DNA from: Ascaphus truei
Taxonomy: Eukaryota > Chordata > Amphibia > Anura > Ascaphidae
NCBI GenBank assembly: GCA_036426205.1
Contig: WSYH01002475.1
Span: 22,079 to 86,078 of the forward strand
Direction of reading: 5' to 3'
DNA length: 64,000 nucleotides
In this document: in pieces, positions 28,989 to 40,902 of the stretch
Layout of the letters: every line of letters begins with the position of its first letter
Numbering within the stretch: position 1 is the first letter of the stretch
Notes under the pieces: generated by a model
The model's database searches: none
What the model saw: the letters and a program-made list of their open reading frames with translations, nothing else
Told to the model about the DNA's origin: nothing
Made by a program: the position numbers and the translations under genes

Positions 28989-30519
28989 TTCCCCCTGGGC
29001 CAGAAAATCAGAATCAAGAGAACAATTATATACTGTACATGCTTTTGCATACTCTCAACTAGCTTGGTACATTAAAAATCACAGATATTTCCCTGTTATT
29101 ATAGGGCCCTGCTTATTGAGATGCCCAACTGTAATCCAACAAAGCATACAGAGTAACCGTTTTAAGGATCGCCTCATTGAAAAAAAAAATCTTGGTTTTT
29201 GACATGTGTTATCTTTCCATATACATAACCTATAAAGACCTGAATCTCACTGATGTTGGATGGCACGGTGACAGCCGGTATTTACTGTAATCTGTGAGTG
29301 TAATGTGCAGGTGATGAGCATTTAAAGACAAACTGTAATGCTTTTGAAAAATGGGACATGTGCCATTTACATGGATAATCAACACAATTGATATGACCTT
29401 CAGATGAAAAGTAGATTACTGTATACAGTGAGGACGTTATATATAGCATATTTACACTTTTTTTTTTTTTTACACACAAAATTGTCTCACTCACTGAAAG
29501 TTAGGACCCTAGGGGCCAGTCTGTACATGGTAGAGAAAATGTATACACTATGTTTTAAATCCAAAACTGAAATGATTACCGGAATCGGAAAGAACAAAGT
29601 AGGAAACAGGGATGTAATTTTTTGTTATTATTTAAATATTTGGTCTTTTATTTTTTCCACAACTTGATTTTGTTTTGGTTTGGATTTATTTAATTTTTTT
29701 AAAAAGGAAAAAAGTTTAATATTATGGTCAAAAGTTTTGGAACTTAGATTTTTTTGGCAAAAAAATATAAGTTTATTGCTTCAAGAAATGTTACCACTTG
29801 TTTTCATTTGTTGTGTTGTTTTTATAAATCAACACAATTCTGGGTTTTAGCTTGATTTTCAGCAAATTAGAAAATGTGTTCTAAAGTTCAACTTAGAGTT
29901 TAAATCAAACATCGAATACTCAAAGTTCAGATTTCGAACAAGCAAAAGTGTCCATCCTTATTAAATAGTACTAATAACTAAAAGTGCATTTTCACAGTGA
30001 GGATTTGTAGTTAATGAGAATTCTGTTGAGCAATGTCATCTTAGAGGACGTATGCAATGCTTTACATTAATCACTTATGATTTAATCATCTTCATCTTTC
30101 CCTTCTATTCTTCTTAGGAAAGAGCAGCTCGATAGAACATTTATTAAGATTTTTACTTTGTACTATAATTCAATGCTACATTTTACTGAGGCGAGCTCAA
30201 AGGGTTCTGCACAAAAAATAGCTCAAAGGAAACGTTACAAAAATCTGTTTTGCTTAGTATTTCACCCTGCTGTGTAATTCTTTGAAACAATCTGGTTCTT
30301 CCCCAAAGAACTCATCACTTAACTGTGGTGTCCAAGATGCAGCTGGGCCTATTCAAATGAAGTAAGAAAAAATCAGTGCAAAATCACCCAGAAAAAAAGA
30401 CACTTTATAGCAATAAAAATAGGTTGTTCTAACCATATTCTTTAAGTGTTTAAACAGTATGTGCAAAAATCTTCCTACTAACAAAACTAATTTGCATGGA
30501 GTTTCTATGACAAAAGTTG
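28989..30519. other. AT-rich intergenic sequence
   Basis: No gene or known repeat was identified; only short frames and T-runs. Confidence 0.5.
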
Positions 30520-30523
30520 TATG

Positions 30524-32912
30524 TGTAGCTGAGCTCCCTCTTACCTCCGGTGCAGGGAGGGAGGTTGCCATTTTTGATATTGTGCATGCGCAGAAGATCC
30601 GGTGCACATGCGCAGTGAGATTGAGGTTGCCGTGGCCATTTTAGGTTGCGCTGCATAGCATACTGCGGGACTACAAGTCCCAGGATCCTTAGGGAAGAAG
30701 GGATCACGTGGCGCTAGCCCACCAATGAGAGAAGGAGGAAGCAGGAATAACTCTGGTGCGAAAAGGGACTGCGAGGCAGTCTTGAAGGGGGCTGCAAGTG
30801 GAGTGGACGTGTCCAGGGAGCAAGTAAACCTCTGGACTAGGCCAGAGCTTTACCCTAAGGCCCCAGTTAGGCCTCAGTTAGGCCCCAATCCTTCCACACA
30901 GTTGAGTGCTGCAGGGAAGGGCATAGATAGGGACCCTCCATGTTAGACTCCTGATTTCAAGTCACCACGTCATCGGAGGGTCATCACGCGGCGGCCTGCG
31001 GTCTGGGACTAGGGCACCAGTCACATCAAAGACATTTGGTGAGACACTCCAGCTGGAGCTTGCCTCTCAAGATAGCCCGGGACAAGGCGTGAGGGGATTT
31101 TGCAGACCCTACATCATGGGACCACAGATGCGGCACTGCTAATAGAAGATCTCCACTATACCCTGGTCGTACCCAGTGAGGTACCCACCGTTCACAATCA
31201 CCACACAACGGGGGTAGTGCTACCTCACATTCTGGGTGGGGACTGTTCAAAGAACACCGGGTATTTAGGTGCCAAGGGCACCCTCAATACTTTGGGGGAA
31301 TCACACCGGGGTGTTTAATAATGTGTGGGTATTGCATTGGGCATTGTGATTCTTACTGTTATTATATGTGTGAATGTGTGTGTGTGTCAGTAAACCTTAT
31401 GTGGCCTGGTTCCCCCGACTAAGCCCCTTACCTCCGCTCCGCATAAGGGACCCCTGCGGTGTGTCGGAGAGCAGCAGAGGCGAGCGTGTCACCAGGGTCT
31501 CCCAGCGGCATCTACTACAGGGCGCCGCCATGTTTAGAGTACTCGCACATGCGCGGAGACTCGCGCATTCGTAGAACGGTCCAGCGGCCATGTTGTGGTT
31601 GGCGCGTCCATAGAGCAGGGCCTTCTTGAGCTTGCGCATGTGCAGCAGAGTGAAGGGCGGCCACTACACGTAGCGCTGGAGCCGTGGAGGGTCAGAACAG
31701 TTGCGGTGGCCATTATAGACTCGCGCATGCGCATTAGAGAGAATGCATGCGGCGCAATGATAGAAGGGTTCTGCAGGGACTACAGCTCCCAGAAGGCCAT
31801 AGGGCTGTGAGTCAGGTGGCCAGGCCTGGCCAATGAGGTGACAGGATTCTTCTGTGAGGCATTTGATACATTTGGAACTCTGAGGGTTGCTGGCAGTTGG
31901 AGCAGGGAAGCAGCTAGGGGAAGTTGTACAGGTGCAGGGGTCTTTGACCCTCTGCACTAGGCCAGAGATCCCCTAGGCCCCAGATACTGTAGGCCCCAAC
32001 TCATCCTAAGCTTGTGGCTGCTGTAGGGAAGGCCCTTCAGTTTGGGATCCTGCCCTTTAAGTGGTTAGCCAGCTTAGGACCACAGTGGTTTCATTTGAAC
32101 TATTGCTGCAGCAGTCTGGGACCAGACTGCAAGAGAGTGAGCGAGCATCATTGTGGAAGTCACTCCAGAGGGAGACATCCCATCCAGCGGAGGATATCGT
32201 TGGATCGGTGGATCCCCTGCTTGTCGTTGTTAGTGTGGACATACCTGGCAGGTACCGTTCGCCAAACGTGCACCAACACCGGTATAATAAGGCGCTGATC
32301 ACGCCTAGAGGGGTGGGCATATTTTGGGGACACTTATTGTGTGAAGTGACAAAGGAACACCTCTAGTACTGTGGACACAGCGTGGGGGTACACGGTGGTG
32401 GGACAACGCCCTGCGCAGCGATGTTTAGCTGTAACCATTAGTATTGCTATTGCCTGTATGTGTTTTATGGTTATTGCTCACAGTAAATGTTATTATTGTT
32501 ATTCTTGTAACCTGTGAACTATTTTTAATCGTTCCTGTTCGGGGTTATCCCATCCAATTGGGATCCCGTGCAGGTGGAGGCGCTGCCACTCAGTATATTC
32601 GTTACCCCAGGCTCCCAGTAGCGGAGGCTCAGATCCCTGTGAGCTGACAGGTACCGCCAGCACTAGTAGACCCTTCACATTAGAGGGAAAGAGGGCTACA
32701 CATAGTTATATACCTGTGTGTGTATCACTTATTACTGTTATTGGTTCCTGTGAGGGGTTATCCCACTAACACTGGGATCCCTCATAGATGGAAGCACTGT
32801 ACCGAGAGGAGAAAGAGCTCACTCCAGGCTCCCAGTGGCAGAGGCTTAGGCCTCCTGTGAGCGAACAGGTATATCAGCACACGCAGTTCCTTTAGTCATA
32901 AGGAAAGAGACA
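30524..32912 (+). mobile_element. Solo LTR F1, split by nested LTR F2 (target duplication TATG)
   Basis: F1 starts TGTAGCTGAG and ends GGAAAGAGACA, flanked by TATG at 30520-30523 and 32913-32916. Its two parts are 30524-31399 and 32701-32912 (about 1.09 kb in total); F2 fills the gap. F1 carries NRF1-like sites (30581-30592, 30603-30614), GCCAT YY1-like cores and ACTACAAGTCCCAGGATCC (30670-30688), a ZNF143-type box. The end block GGGATCCCTCATAGATGGAA through GAGGCTTAGG is the plus-strand counterpart of the start block of LTR A. Confidence 0.82.
31400..32700 (+). mobile_element. LTR F2 (1301 bp) nested in F1
   Basis: It starts TGTGGCCTGGTTCCC...CTTACCTCCGC (very like LTR G at 62554) and ends GAGGGAAAGAGGGCTACA. 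The flanking 4-mers are CTTA and CATA, one mismatch. It has CGCCGCCATGTT (YY1-like, about 31527), CGCGCATGCGCA (NRF1-like, 31722-31733) and ACTACAGCTCCCAGAAGGC (ZNF143-like, 31779-31797). Confidence 0.78.
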
Positions 32913-32916
32913 TATG

Positions 32917-33770
32917 TTTTACACAATTTGTCTTTGTTTCGGTTCTTAAGCTAGTATTGGCAATATAAAAGAGTGACAAATCATTTACTATTAGTACAAG
33001 CTCTCCCTCTGTCACTTTTTTACCCAGCATAGCATAATTAAGTGTGGTTTGCCAACATTACAATGCAGAATCAGTGACCAACCTGAAACGGACGAATCAT
33101 AAAAGGATCAAATAACTGTCTTTGAATATTTTCACTGGCTTTGTATCTTCCTTAATCCATGCTTACAGTAGCTGTATAAGGTGATTAATGCCGCAGACAA
33201 AAGCTCTAGGAAATCCATGTAAAAAAAGAGGGATAGCAAGCTAAAAGTAAAACTCCCATAGGGTGCTCGTTTTAGTGACACTACCCAGAATCCTTGTCCT
33301 GCATCTTAACCACTGTATGACATATGACAATGGGGTGAAATAAGCAGTTTTGGGGAGATGTTAACTTCCTGAGTTGTTTCAATTAATTACAACTCCAATG
33401 GATTTTGGTAAGCAGAGTTGCACCCATAAATGTGAAAGGTGAAAGCATAGCTTGCTCCCCAATTAATTAACGATATGCTAATGTTTTCAAATGTCCTTTG
33501 CTAAATTGGAAATGTATGAGAAACTTAGCTTTTTACTAGTTTTTGCAAATATGACTACAGTCAAATTGTGGACAATTTAGCAAAAATTGTAATTTATAAA
33601 GGGTCATTAAACACACACTGTCCCAGCAAGCTCAAGAACCCCAAACCCCACCACATAACTTATAAAGCATATATATTGTGTCAAATAGGAGAGCTACTGA
33701 GTGTGGCCAAATGCATACAACAAAAGACAAAAATGCCCAACGCTACATCCAATGTGACAAAATTCATACT
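32917..33770. other. AT-rich intergenic sequence
   Basis: No gene or repeat family was recognised. Confidence 0.5.
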
Positions 33771-33779
33771 GCAATACTT

Positions 33780-34130
33780 CAGTGCTGATATTCTCATGAG
33801 TAAGGCTCATCACGTCACGCCGACGTCGCTTCTGAGAGTTTCAGGAAGTGGACGGCTGATGAATAATGGCGCGCTTCTGGGGACTATAAAAACGGCTAGG
33901 TGAGTACCTCTAAGTCACCTTGAAAAAGAGCTTGCGCTCGAAACGCATTGGTGGGGGGCTCTGTACCCCGTAATGTTGCTGTTATTTTTGTAAGAATCCA
34001 TTAAATACATTTTTAATGGGCACACGCTCCCTTGGATTTCCTTCTACTTTTTGTTCCTGTGTATTTGGTGCCTGCTTTTTCCTACTGTTTCTACTGTAGA
34101 CACATACGTGTGTCTGCTACTACTAACAGG
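33780..34130 (+). mobile_element. PLE terminal repeat (same family as PLE-5 arms)
   Basis: GGCGCGCTTCTGGGGACTA, the hammerhead-like block (33916-33953), GTGGGGGGCT, AATCCATTAAAT and TGGTGCCTGC occur in the same order as in the arms of PLE-5 (43490-43780). It stands alone here with no adjacent PLE frame. Confidence 0.75.
33916..33953 (+). ncRNA. Hammerhead-like 38-nt fold, non-canonical core
   Basis: Stem CACC/GGTG; stem II GAGC/GCTC with a TTGC loop; GAAACGCATT downstream. The expected CTGANGA is replaced by CTTGAAAA, so cleavage is doubtful, but the fold is shared with 39757-39794, 41049-41086 and 43606-43643. Confidence 0.5.
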
Positions 34131-34330
34131 ACTACCCCAATGCTTAATATTACACAGTGCAGGTTAACCCCTTTTAGCGGTCACAGGTGTATTTGAGTGG
34201 TCACCCTCACCTCCCTTAATTGTGATGAGTCTGACCATAGCCCAACACCACTGGTGCATATAGTAAAGGCAACAACTGACATGGAGAGCTACGAAAGGGC
34301 TCTAAGCGGGACACAAACTATATACACAAA

Positions 34331-35745
34331 TGTGTAAATTGTTATGAGAGGGGGCACACGGCAAAATCCTGCACACGCAGTACTGAACCAATGCAATAGC
34401 GTTGAACCTTATTCCTTGTGGTCCCAAGAGGACGCCTTGAATAACCATCTCTGGGCATTTGTAAAGGTAAATGGTAAGAGGATTCTGGCACTATTTGACT
34501 CAGGAGTATGGTTGCCCTAGTGTCTGAATGCCTGTTGCCCAGAAAACAGGTAAAGAGTTCACAAAGAGTGGCAATTCTTTGTATACATGTGGATAATCAT
34601 GAATATTCCACTGTTGAGGTTCTTATTGAAACCGAGTTGGGTTCCTTAAATTTCAGGGTTGATATAGTACCCCAACTTGCACATGATGTAATAATAGGTA
34701 CCAAGTTTCCCCATTTTCTAAAAATATAGTACTTCTGTCAGAATAGCGCCCAGAGTTCACCAGCAGATCATAAAGAGGGAACAGGAGAAGCAAGTGTTTT
34801 CCCTTTTTCAAACATGGAGGTCAAGGAGGGCACAAATAAGGGGGAAGAGGGACAGTGCTGTAAAATTATCTTTCCCATGGCTACCTTGGTAGGGAATACC
34901 CCAAGTGTAGATGATGAACAATTGTCTACCACCCCAGAAAAAGATAAGACCTTCACTGACTTGGAGTTCAGTCCAAAGAGTTTTAAGAGGGCCCAGTGGG
35001 AAGGCCCCACCTTAGGGGAAGAAAGGGGGAATATACAGGACCAGAATAGTACTCACGGCTAACCAGATATGTCACTTTCCTAACCTTACTTCGAGGTAGA
35101 AAATTACTTAGTATATTGGGTCGATAGGAGGAATTCCACTATAACTATGCAGTTTAGTACCATGGACATCTTGAAATGTTGTATTACACCTTGCACAGTC
35201 CCCCATTGAGGGGACACCTAGAGGGGGAAAAGACAAGAGAAAATATTCTCCGAAGGTTCTATTGGCCGAAATTACAAATTATTTTTCCTCATGCACAGAA
35301 TGTCAGATCACTGCCCCATTCAAAGCATACCGTAGCCCATTGGCAACCTTCCCATAATAGATGTACCATTTTATTGTATTGCTATGGATCTAGTAGGACC
35401 TCTAATAAAGTCTGCTAGAGGACACCAGCATATATTGGTAATATTAGATTATGCCACCCCTTATCAGGAGGCAATTCCCCTACGTAACACTTCAGCGAAA
35501 AAAATTGCAAAAGAGTTAATGCTCCCGTTTAGCCAGGTGGGAATTCTTAAAGAGATTTTAATCGACCAGGGAACCCCTGTTATGTCCCAAATAACAAAAG
35601 AGTTATGTAAGCTCCTCAAAATCAAACACCTCAGAACCTCAGTCTATAGTCCACAGACAGATGGTCTAGTGGAACGATTCAATAAAACCCTAAAGATCAT
35701 GTTACACTGGGTGGTTGATAAAGATGAGATTGTCATCTACTTCGT
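34331..35745 (+). pseudogene. Gypsy-type retrotransposon remnant: zinc knuckle, protease, integrase
   Basis: 34331-34372 encodes CVNCYERGHTAKSC, a CCHC zinc knuckle. 34461-34735 encodes a retropepsin: VNGKRILALFDSG, then RVDIVPQLAHDVIIGTKFP. 34814-35060 is the linker (SFKRAQWEGPTL). 35176-35260 has the H2C2-type region (PLRGHLEGEKTRENILRRFY). 35384-35745 has the integrase core: MDLVGPLIKSARGHQHILVI, ILIDQGTPVMS and SPQTDGLVERFNKTLK, giving D, D and E. No RT lies between protease and integrase. Either it was deleted, or the element has integrase upstream of RT (Gmr1-like order). Several stops and frameshifts are present. Confidence 0.85.
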
Positions 35746-35962
35746 TATTTGCTGTGGTGGTGCATCGCAGTTTTTTCCTTTCAGTACTTTAACTAGCAGC
35801 CACTCCCTTACTGCTGGAGCCCGAGCTGTGTGGTCTGATCTGGCCTGTCCTGTCTCTCAGACTGGTAACAGCTCAAAGGTTGTGTGGTCTGGCCTGTCAC
35901 ATTCATACTGCTGCCGTATATTTAATGGGTTATACTGTAGTAGCACAAGCTGGGTGTTCTGA
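35384..35962 (+). pseudogene. Integrase catalytic core (Gypsy remnant)
   Basis: An open frame of 192 residues. The first ~120 match the rve integrase core with all three acidic residues: D in MDLVGPL, D in ILIDQGT and E in LVERFNK. After about 35745 the frame continues into an unrelated tandem repeat, so the C-terminal domain is lost. Confidence 0.85.
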
Positions 35963-36115
35963 TCTGGCCTGGCCTGTCTCTTTAAATGGCAGGATCTCTC
36001 TTACTGCTGGAGCACAAGCTGGGAAGTCTTATCAGGCCTGGTATGTCTCCCCCTCCCTCCCCCCTGGCAACAGCACACTCACCGCTGCAGCACAGGCAAG
36101 GTGGCCCGATCCGGT
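35750..36115 (+). repeat. Minisatellite, ~90-110-bp imperfect units
   Basis: Recurring blocks are CTTACTGCTGGAGC(A/C)C, AGCTG(T/G)G(T/A)GGTCTGATC and TGGCCTGNCCTGTCTCT, with starts near 35806, 35885, 35940, 36000 and 36070. It links the Gypsy remnant with the start of PLE-4. Confidence 0.75.
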
Positions 36116-36420
36116 CTGTCTCTTTGGAGGAGCTTTGGAAAAACTTCCTCTCCAGATGATTTGCATAATATAGAATATGATATGTCTGATACTGACACAC
36201 TGGGCCACTCGGTCTCATTCTCGGACAGTCATGGTCAACAGGATAGACCGAAGGGCCAACGTACCTTTTGGGGAAAGGGTAGCAATGACAGAGGAGCCAG
36301 GTCACGTGAAGGACATTATTCAGAATTAATGAGTAATCATTCTTCAAAAAATGAAAGGCGACCAGAAGAGGCAACAAAAGATCGAAGCAAGGGATCCACA
36401 AAGAAGCGAAAGATGAACTT

Positions 36421-38760
36421 TTGGTTGATGATGGAGTTATAAACATTTCTAACATCGAGCTGACAGGGGATGAAATCTCACTGCTAAATAAGGGGTTAAA
36501 ATTCGCCCCTGACACAAATTTTCAAATATTTAATACAGTAGTGGATTTACATAAATTTGTCAGGAAAGGCACTCTTAGGAATTTTTTCAATAACAAGGGT
36601 ACATCTGCTTCTGATAAATCTATGACGATAGATGATGATAATGTAGAATTGACAGATGATAGGGTTAATACCTTTTCTTTCAGAGAATATTGTACCATCC
36701 AGAACATGGAGGAACTGAGTGGGTTTGATACTGAAGATCATGATCCGAATATATTCCTTGGTAGGAGGGATTTGGGTCTGAAGAAGAGATCCCACTTCTT
36801 TCCCTCATTTGTCAAGGGTACATTTTTATCAACCTTCGAGAGTCTTGTTGAGCAAGATCTCATTCTTCTACATAGAGGATTCACATTTGATTTCCCTAAA
36901 CACTCATTATGGGAATAATCTCACTATGGGAGAGCGCCAGGCACTTAGGAATCTTAAGGCCAATACTTCTCTTGTTATCAAAAACGCGGACAGGGGGAAG
37001 GCGGTTGTAGTGCAGCATAGGGACGACTATCACAGGGAGGCTCTTCGCCAGCTCGGTGATACTTGTTCCTATGCTGTACTACAATCTGACCCAACCCCAA
37101 GATTCCTTGCTGAACTAAGGGAGCTCCTTGATGAGGGCTCCACGCTAGGCGTCCTTCATGATAATGACTTGGAATTTTTATATAAAGCTACTCCCACCAC
37201 GGCTGTGTTCCACCATCTCCCAAAGATTCACAAATCGTTGATCTCCCCTCCAGGGAGACCGATTATTTCCATTATTGAATGTTTGGGAGATGGTGTCTCG
37301 CGGTACGTGGATCGCTTTTTACAGCCAATTGTGCGACTGTTGCCTTCTCATATTCTCGGTAGTGGAGACCTTCTTAAACAAATTGATGGTATTACATGGA
37401 AAAATAATTATCTATGGGTTACACTTGATGTAACCTCGCTCTATACTATGAAATCTCATTCCCAAGGGGTGTCAGCTGTTCGCTACTTTCTTTCTCGTTC
37501 TGATTTATCACCTGCACAGGTTGCTTTTATTTTGGATTCTTCTCACTCACAATTATTTTTTTATTTGATGGGGTTCATTATCTCCAGACATGTGGAACGG
37601 CAATGGGTACGAGCTTTGCTCCCTCATACGCCAACCTCTTTATGGAGTGGTGGGAGTCGTTCCACGTGTTTGGAGATACAAACATTTATAGGGAGCACAT
37701 TTTATTTTATAGACGTTTCATTGATGATCTACTATTTATCTTGGAGGGTGATGTTTCCACATTATTATCTTTTATTAACACACTTAATATTAGTGACTTT
37801 AATCTTCACTTCACATATACTTTAATGTATCATCATATACATTACTTAGATCTATATTTATACATTGATAATTTACTTAATATCCACACGGATGCTTATC
37901 GCAAACCAAACTCAAGGAATGCTTTCTTACGTGTGAACAGCTGCCACCCCAAACCCCTAATTAAGGGTATACCAAAGGGGCAATTGATACGCCTGAGGTG
38001 CAATTGCTCTACTGAAGACATGTATAACATTCAAGTGAAAGATCTTTATGATAGATTTATTGAGCGGGGTTATGATCATAATAACCACATTAGGTCCATT
38101 CAGGAGGTCTCCACTATGGATAGAGGTCAGCTCCTCAAACGGTCACCTAAAAATCTTCACTTAATGATTGCCCTCTGTTCATTACTTCTTATAGCAATCA
38201 AGGAGAGCAGATCAAACAGATACTAAGGAAACACTGATCTATTCTGTTTTTGGACCATGTTCTTAAATCTATAGTCTCCATGGGTCCTAAAGTAGTTTTC
38301 AAAAAAGCCAGGACAGTAGCCATTTCACTTTCACCTAGTCTATTCAGAAAGGTCACCAATGATAGGTCTACCCTCCCCAAAGGATCATTTAAATGTAGCA
38401 AATGCAAAAATTTTAACAGAACGAATCAATCCAATACATTCACTTCCACTGTAACAAGGAATACACACAGAGTATTGACATTTATTAATTGCAACTCTTC
38501 ATTTGTTATTTACTTGATTACATGTGGATGTAGGTGTCAATACGTTGGTCAGACTACCAGATGTTTGAAAATAAGAATAATGGAGCACTTTAGACTTATA
38601 TCGAGTGGAGACCTCAATCATCCGGTCTCAAAACGTTTCTCCAATTGTTCTAATGGGGGTCCTAATAATTTTTCATTTTAAGGTATTGAATTTGTTGCAC
38701 CCCTACTAAGGGTGGGAATAGGACTCTGCAACTGGATTGACGTGAGGCATTCTGGATCTT
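36421..38760 (+). pseudogene. PLE-4 polyprotein (RT + GIY-YIG), at least four frames
   Basis: The N-terminal part (36430-36918) has NISNIELTGDEISLLNKGLK and DLHKFVRKGTLRNFF, typical of PLEs. The RT follows (36900-38200): NADRGKAVVVQHRDDYHREA, FHHLPKIHKSLISPPGRPII, LWVTLDVTSLYT (first catalytic Asp), then after a frameshift MGTSFAPSYANLFMEWWE and RRFIDDLLFILEGD, the FIDD active site. YLDLYLYID and IPKGQLIRLRCNCS close the RT. The nuclease frame (38250-38681) gives CSKCKNFNRT and FVIYLITCGCRCQYVGQTTR with KIRIMEHFR. Motifs are intact but the frames are not, so it is inactive. Confidence 0.9.
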
Positions 38761-39756
38761 CACTTTGAGGACCAAGGTGTCTCACGGGATGAACATTGAT
38801 TGGGATCTTACCATTTTCTGTGATATTTGATCCTGGGGTGATGGTATGTGCACATACTTTCTGTATATAGATGTCATGATCTTTACCTTCATTTAATGTG
38901 CCCAAACAGTAAATACCAATTCTCAAAGGCTCTTGATATATGATTTGTTCCATGTCATTTAGGATTTGATGAAATATAAATATTAGATGATATGATTAGG
39001 ACATCCCTTAATGAGATCCATGATCCTTATTGTCGATTAGATTTGGTTCATTTCTATGTATATATCCTTTGTTCCCTTCCTTTGTTTCCATTTCTCTTAA
39101 TTTTTAAATCCAATTTTAAATATCAACTTTTTGTGCAGTTTCTGTAAGGGATAGTTATATGTGTGTTTATATACTGTCATATATGTAACTGAACAGCTTA
39201 TATTCTATCTTATGATCTTCATTGGTCAGTCCAGTTTCTCTTTTTATATATAGACACATATATACCTCCCTTGCTTATGAAGGAAAGAGGGTTATTACAC
39301 CTGAAGTGGTTCTATATAATCATTATTTAGGATATTATACACCAGTACTAACATACAATTAATGTGACAGAGATATATAGTATTACTCTTTATTTCATTA
39401 ACATCTGTCCATTAGTGTTTGTGTCATCTGGTGTTTTATATATATTTTCTCAGTTATATGATATATTCTTTGTAGTTCCACCAGGTTTATATAAACAGTA
39501 CACATCCTTGTTGGTTTATACTTAATTTTAAATTATCCATGTTATGGAATATGGATTTTTTTATTGTTTGTCTGTGTTTTGTATGATTAAAGTTATTTCA
39601 TTCAATGTTATGTAATGTCAACTGATCCCATTGCCCTATTCCAGTGGAACCTCACTGACACGACTCCGTTTCGGGACGCGCAGTGAAGACGTCACTACGG
39701 GCCGGTTTTGGCGTGAAAATTTTCTGTTAAATAGTATGTTTGTATCTGTTTCCCCA
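38761..39756 (+). other. PLE-4 3' untranslated region
   Basis: AT-rich non-coding sequence. A CpG-rich stretch (39650-39710) directly precedes the hammerhead-like fold. Confidence 0.6.
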
Positions 39757-39794
39757 CACCTTGAGAAAGTCCTGTGGGACTAAACATGTTGGTG
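39757..39794 (+). ncRNA. Hammerhead-like 38-nt fold in PLE-4 tail
   Basis: Stem CACC (39757) / GGTG (39794); stem II AGTCC/GGACT around TGTG; TTGAGAA upstream and TAAACATGTT downstream. It has the same length and layout as the folds in the PLE-5 family, with compensatory differences in stem II, and the G of GAAA is lost. Confidence 0.45.
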
Positions 39795-39840
39795 CGTTCT
39801 CCTACCCCATTGCCAAGCTGATTCAATAAATTACCACAAT

Positions 39841-40845
39841 TTTATTTCGTTTGGAGTTGCCCGAATTCATTTTTTGCATTTTGGATGCGGATGGCTGTGC
39901 TCCTCCCTTCTTCAACATGCTCTTTGAAGGAGCTGCAGGCACATGGGTGCTAGATGCTCCTACCTCTCCTCACTGGCCGGCGGCCATTCTGCAGCAGAGC
40001 TGTCATGGTCCGGACCTCAGACTCAATCCTCTCCCTCCGTCCCCACCCATGGCCGGTCACTCCTGCCTTTCGGGGATCCCGCCTCGCCCTCCGGATCCAG
40101 CAACCGGCTCGGTGCGTGCTCTGGTGGACCCATCAGCAGGAGCACAGGTGAAATGGGCGCGCTGTCGCTTTTGCCTCCACCCCGCCTCCCTCCACACAAA
40201 CAGCGGTGACCACCTTGCCTCAGGGTTGAGCTGACTCAGAGCACCAATGAGAGCTCCCACGTTTTCGCATCCAGATGAAAAGCCCGTTTGCCGGGGGGTG
40301 AGCTCCACCGAGATCCCTTTGCCCAGTGGTGGGCCCAATCCTCGGGACGGCACAGTCACCTCCGCTCCGGTGTTGCCTCAGAGTATCCCTCTTTGTACTC
40401 ATTTTTAAAGTGCTGCAGTCCCTGTAACTGGGACTGGATAAAACAGGCAGAAGCCTGCTAAAAGGAAAATTGCATTATGTCTCATCGATGTACTCACCCT
40501 AAAAGACCGTGTTCTAGTTGGCCTAGACAGACGTGGAGCCCCGCCCCCTGAGGAAGCCGTTTGTCACAATAATAAATCTGCGAAAAATAAAGCTGAGAAT
40601 TTCACATGGAAAACTGTGTACGTTTCCAATCAATGCAAGCATTCCTATCTTCTTCCTAAATTGCTCTATCTATTAATATCATCTCTCAAGTACTTGCATG
40701 TAAGTCAATCAAAACCTCTGAAAAAACTTAGACAAGACTTTTAAACCCGGGAAAAGTTTATTCAAGCAAGGTACAATCAAAATGTATTTGCTACTTCTGG
40801 GCACTGAACACGTCTTGCCACCTCACAAAAACATTGCACTTAGTA
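39841..40845. other. No gene recognised
   Basis: GC-richer 39890-40380, then AT-rich. A lone CTGAGGAAGCCG (about 40550) resembles the first half of a hammerhead but lacks GAAA. Nothing else is supported. Confidence 0.5.
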
Positions 40846-40887
40846 CTGAGTGTGAGGAGTCGGGGGTCACGGCGGCCATGGCGTGAC

Positions 40888-40902
40888 CTCCCCTCACCTC
40901 AT
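40888..40902 (+). repeat. 15-bp target-site duplication of PLE-5 (left)
   Basis: CTCCCCTCACCTCAT at 40888-40902 is repeated exactly at 44149-44163 on the other side of PLE-5. Confidence 0.85.

Larger units (their letters stand above)
36100..39840 (+). mobile_element. Penelope-like element PLE-4, near full length, frameshifted
   Basis: It contains, in order, the N-terminal region, RT, linker and GIY-YIG, followed by a ~1.1-kb AT-rich tail with a hammerhead-like fold at 39757-39794. Reading frames are broken at about 36900, 37600, 38200 and 38690. This is the most complete PLE in the window. Confidence 0.85.

Noticed and set aside
40540..40600. Hammerhead candidate beginning CTGAGGAAGCCG
   Set aside because: No GAAA box or closing stem follows at the proper distance.
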